DNA of 64,000 nucleotides from Streptomyces iranensis (GTDB taxonomy: Bacteria > Actinomycetota > Actinomycetes > Streptomycetales > Streptomycetaceae). Numbering within the stretch: the stretch's first letter is position 1; each line of letters opens with the position of its first letter. Location: NCBI RefSeq assembly GCF_017874715.1, contig NZ_JAGGLR010000028.1, forward strand, positions 122,840-186,839, written 5' to 3'. The notes under the pieces were generated by a model. It did not search any database and was not told the origin of the DNA. It saw only the letters and a list, made by a program, of their open reading frames with translations. A program made the translations under genes and the position numbers. Shown here in pieces: positions 63,801 to 64,000 of this stretch.

Positions 63801-64000
63801 AACCGCACCTGCTCCCGCAGATTCCGCCACCAATACGCAACATCCAGGCCCTCGGTATCCACCACCGAACCGGTCACCGCCGAATAGAACGGCACCCGAC
63901 CCGGACGCGGCGACACCCGCACCGCCAGCAACTGCTCCCGCACCTGCTCCACCAACGGGTGATGACTCGCATAATCCACATCAACCCGACGAGCCCGGAT
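60875..64000 (-). CDS. Modular type I PKS, 3' part (AT-DH-KR-ACP and docking domain); 5' end beyond window
   Basis: The frame is open to the window edge at 64000, so the N-terminal part (including the KS) is not seen. Visible domains: end of an AT with DYASHHP (methylmalonyl type), DH with HAVSGTVLVP and HPALLDA, KR (GGTGTLGGL, TED in place of LDD, NYAAAN) and ACP (FGFDSVTAV). These are followed by a linker of Gly/Asn repeats and a C-terminal docking helix pair ending LSSDDLIRMALEENE. No ER is present. It overlaps the giant PKS start by 4 bp (ATGA), and the docking segments match in type, so it immediately precedes module A on the assembly line. Predicted outcome: an alpha-methyl alkene unit. 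Confidence 0.9.
60970..61053 (-). repeat. Short tandem repeats encoding a Gly-Asn-rich linker
   Basis: Hexamer-based repeats (read on the + strand as variants of GTTGCC, with a 24-bp unit containing GGCGCCGTCGCC present twice) encode an NGNGNGNGDGASNGNGDG-like linker just before the C-terminal docking domain of the upstream PKS. This is a slippage-prone, probably flexible tether. Confidence 0.85.
62108..62230 (-). repeat. Near-identical KR-encoding DNA block, copy in the upstream PKS
   Basis: Partner of the block at 50968-51090. Confidence 0.8.
63665..63858 (-). repeat. Near-identical AT-encoding DNA block, copy in the upstream PKS
   Basis: Third copy of the block described at 52547-52740. 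Similarity to the module A copy continues to the window edge, while the segment just below 63620 diverges. Confidence 0.85.

Overview
The window is high-GC actinomycete DNA, most likely from Streptomyces or a close relative. The evidence is strong G/C bias at third codon positions, GTG and TTG starts, ATGA-type overlaps between genes, an AfsA-family protein, a StrR-family regulator, and rare TTA (bldA-type) codons in several genes. Nearly all of it is biosynthetic accessory DNA. No rRNA, tRNA, insertion sequence or CRISPR array was seen.

Left part (1-9.2 kb): an MFS exporter, a StrR/ParB-like activator carrying a perfect StrR-type operator inside its own coding sequence, a HAD phosphatase, an ArsR-like repressor and a MNT-type nucleotidyltransferase. 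These flank a phosphonate core. PEP mutase (signature EDK-x5-NS) and phosphonopyruvate decarboxylase overlap and together should make phosphonoacetaldehyde. They are followed convergently by a complete 1-deoxy-xylulose-5-phosphate reductoisomerase (Dxr), which in this setting looks like a resistant target copy.

Second block (9.4-14.6 kb, + strand): a tight five-gene run of free-standing ACP, asparagine-synthetase-type amidotransferase, HPr-kinase-like P-loop protein, AfsA-like protein, and an NDK-like domain with an unknown C-terminal half. I know of no pathway with this combination. Its placement suggests it elaborates the phosphonate.

Third block (14.7-22.3 kb, - strand): a second run transcribed toward the first. 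It encodes an N-acyltransferase (FeeM/GNAT type), a flavin-dependent halogenase, an AhpD/CMD-like protein, a ferritin-like diiron protein, a haem-oxygenase-like diiron protein, an acyl-CoA-synthetase-like ligase and two alpha/beta hydrolases, one of which has lost its catalytic Ser and His. Opposite it, on the + strand, lie an Fe(II)/2-oxoglutarate oxygenase, a PLP decarboxylase and an SDR lacking its Ser/Tyr pair, with a further hydrolase on the - strand.

Fourth block (27.2-64 kb, - strand): a coupled operon of a partial PKS (its 5' part lies beyond position 64000), a 10,165-residue PKS with five full modules and a terminal KS-AT(inactive)-DH(inactive) fragment, an adenylation/ACP didomain protein and a condensation-domain-like protein. 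DH-KR modules alternate strictly with DH-ER-KR modules, and all but one AT carry methylmalonyl-type motifs. The visible segment therefore predicts a chain with methyl-branched trisubstituted alkenes every four carbons, an isoprenoid-like spacing. No thioesterase is present; release probably uses the two downstream proteins.

Taken together, the window may encode an undescribed phosphonate/polyketide system whose product targets the MEP/isoprenoid pathway, or it may be two adjacent clusters. Sequence alone does not decide between these.
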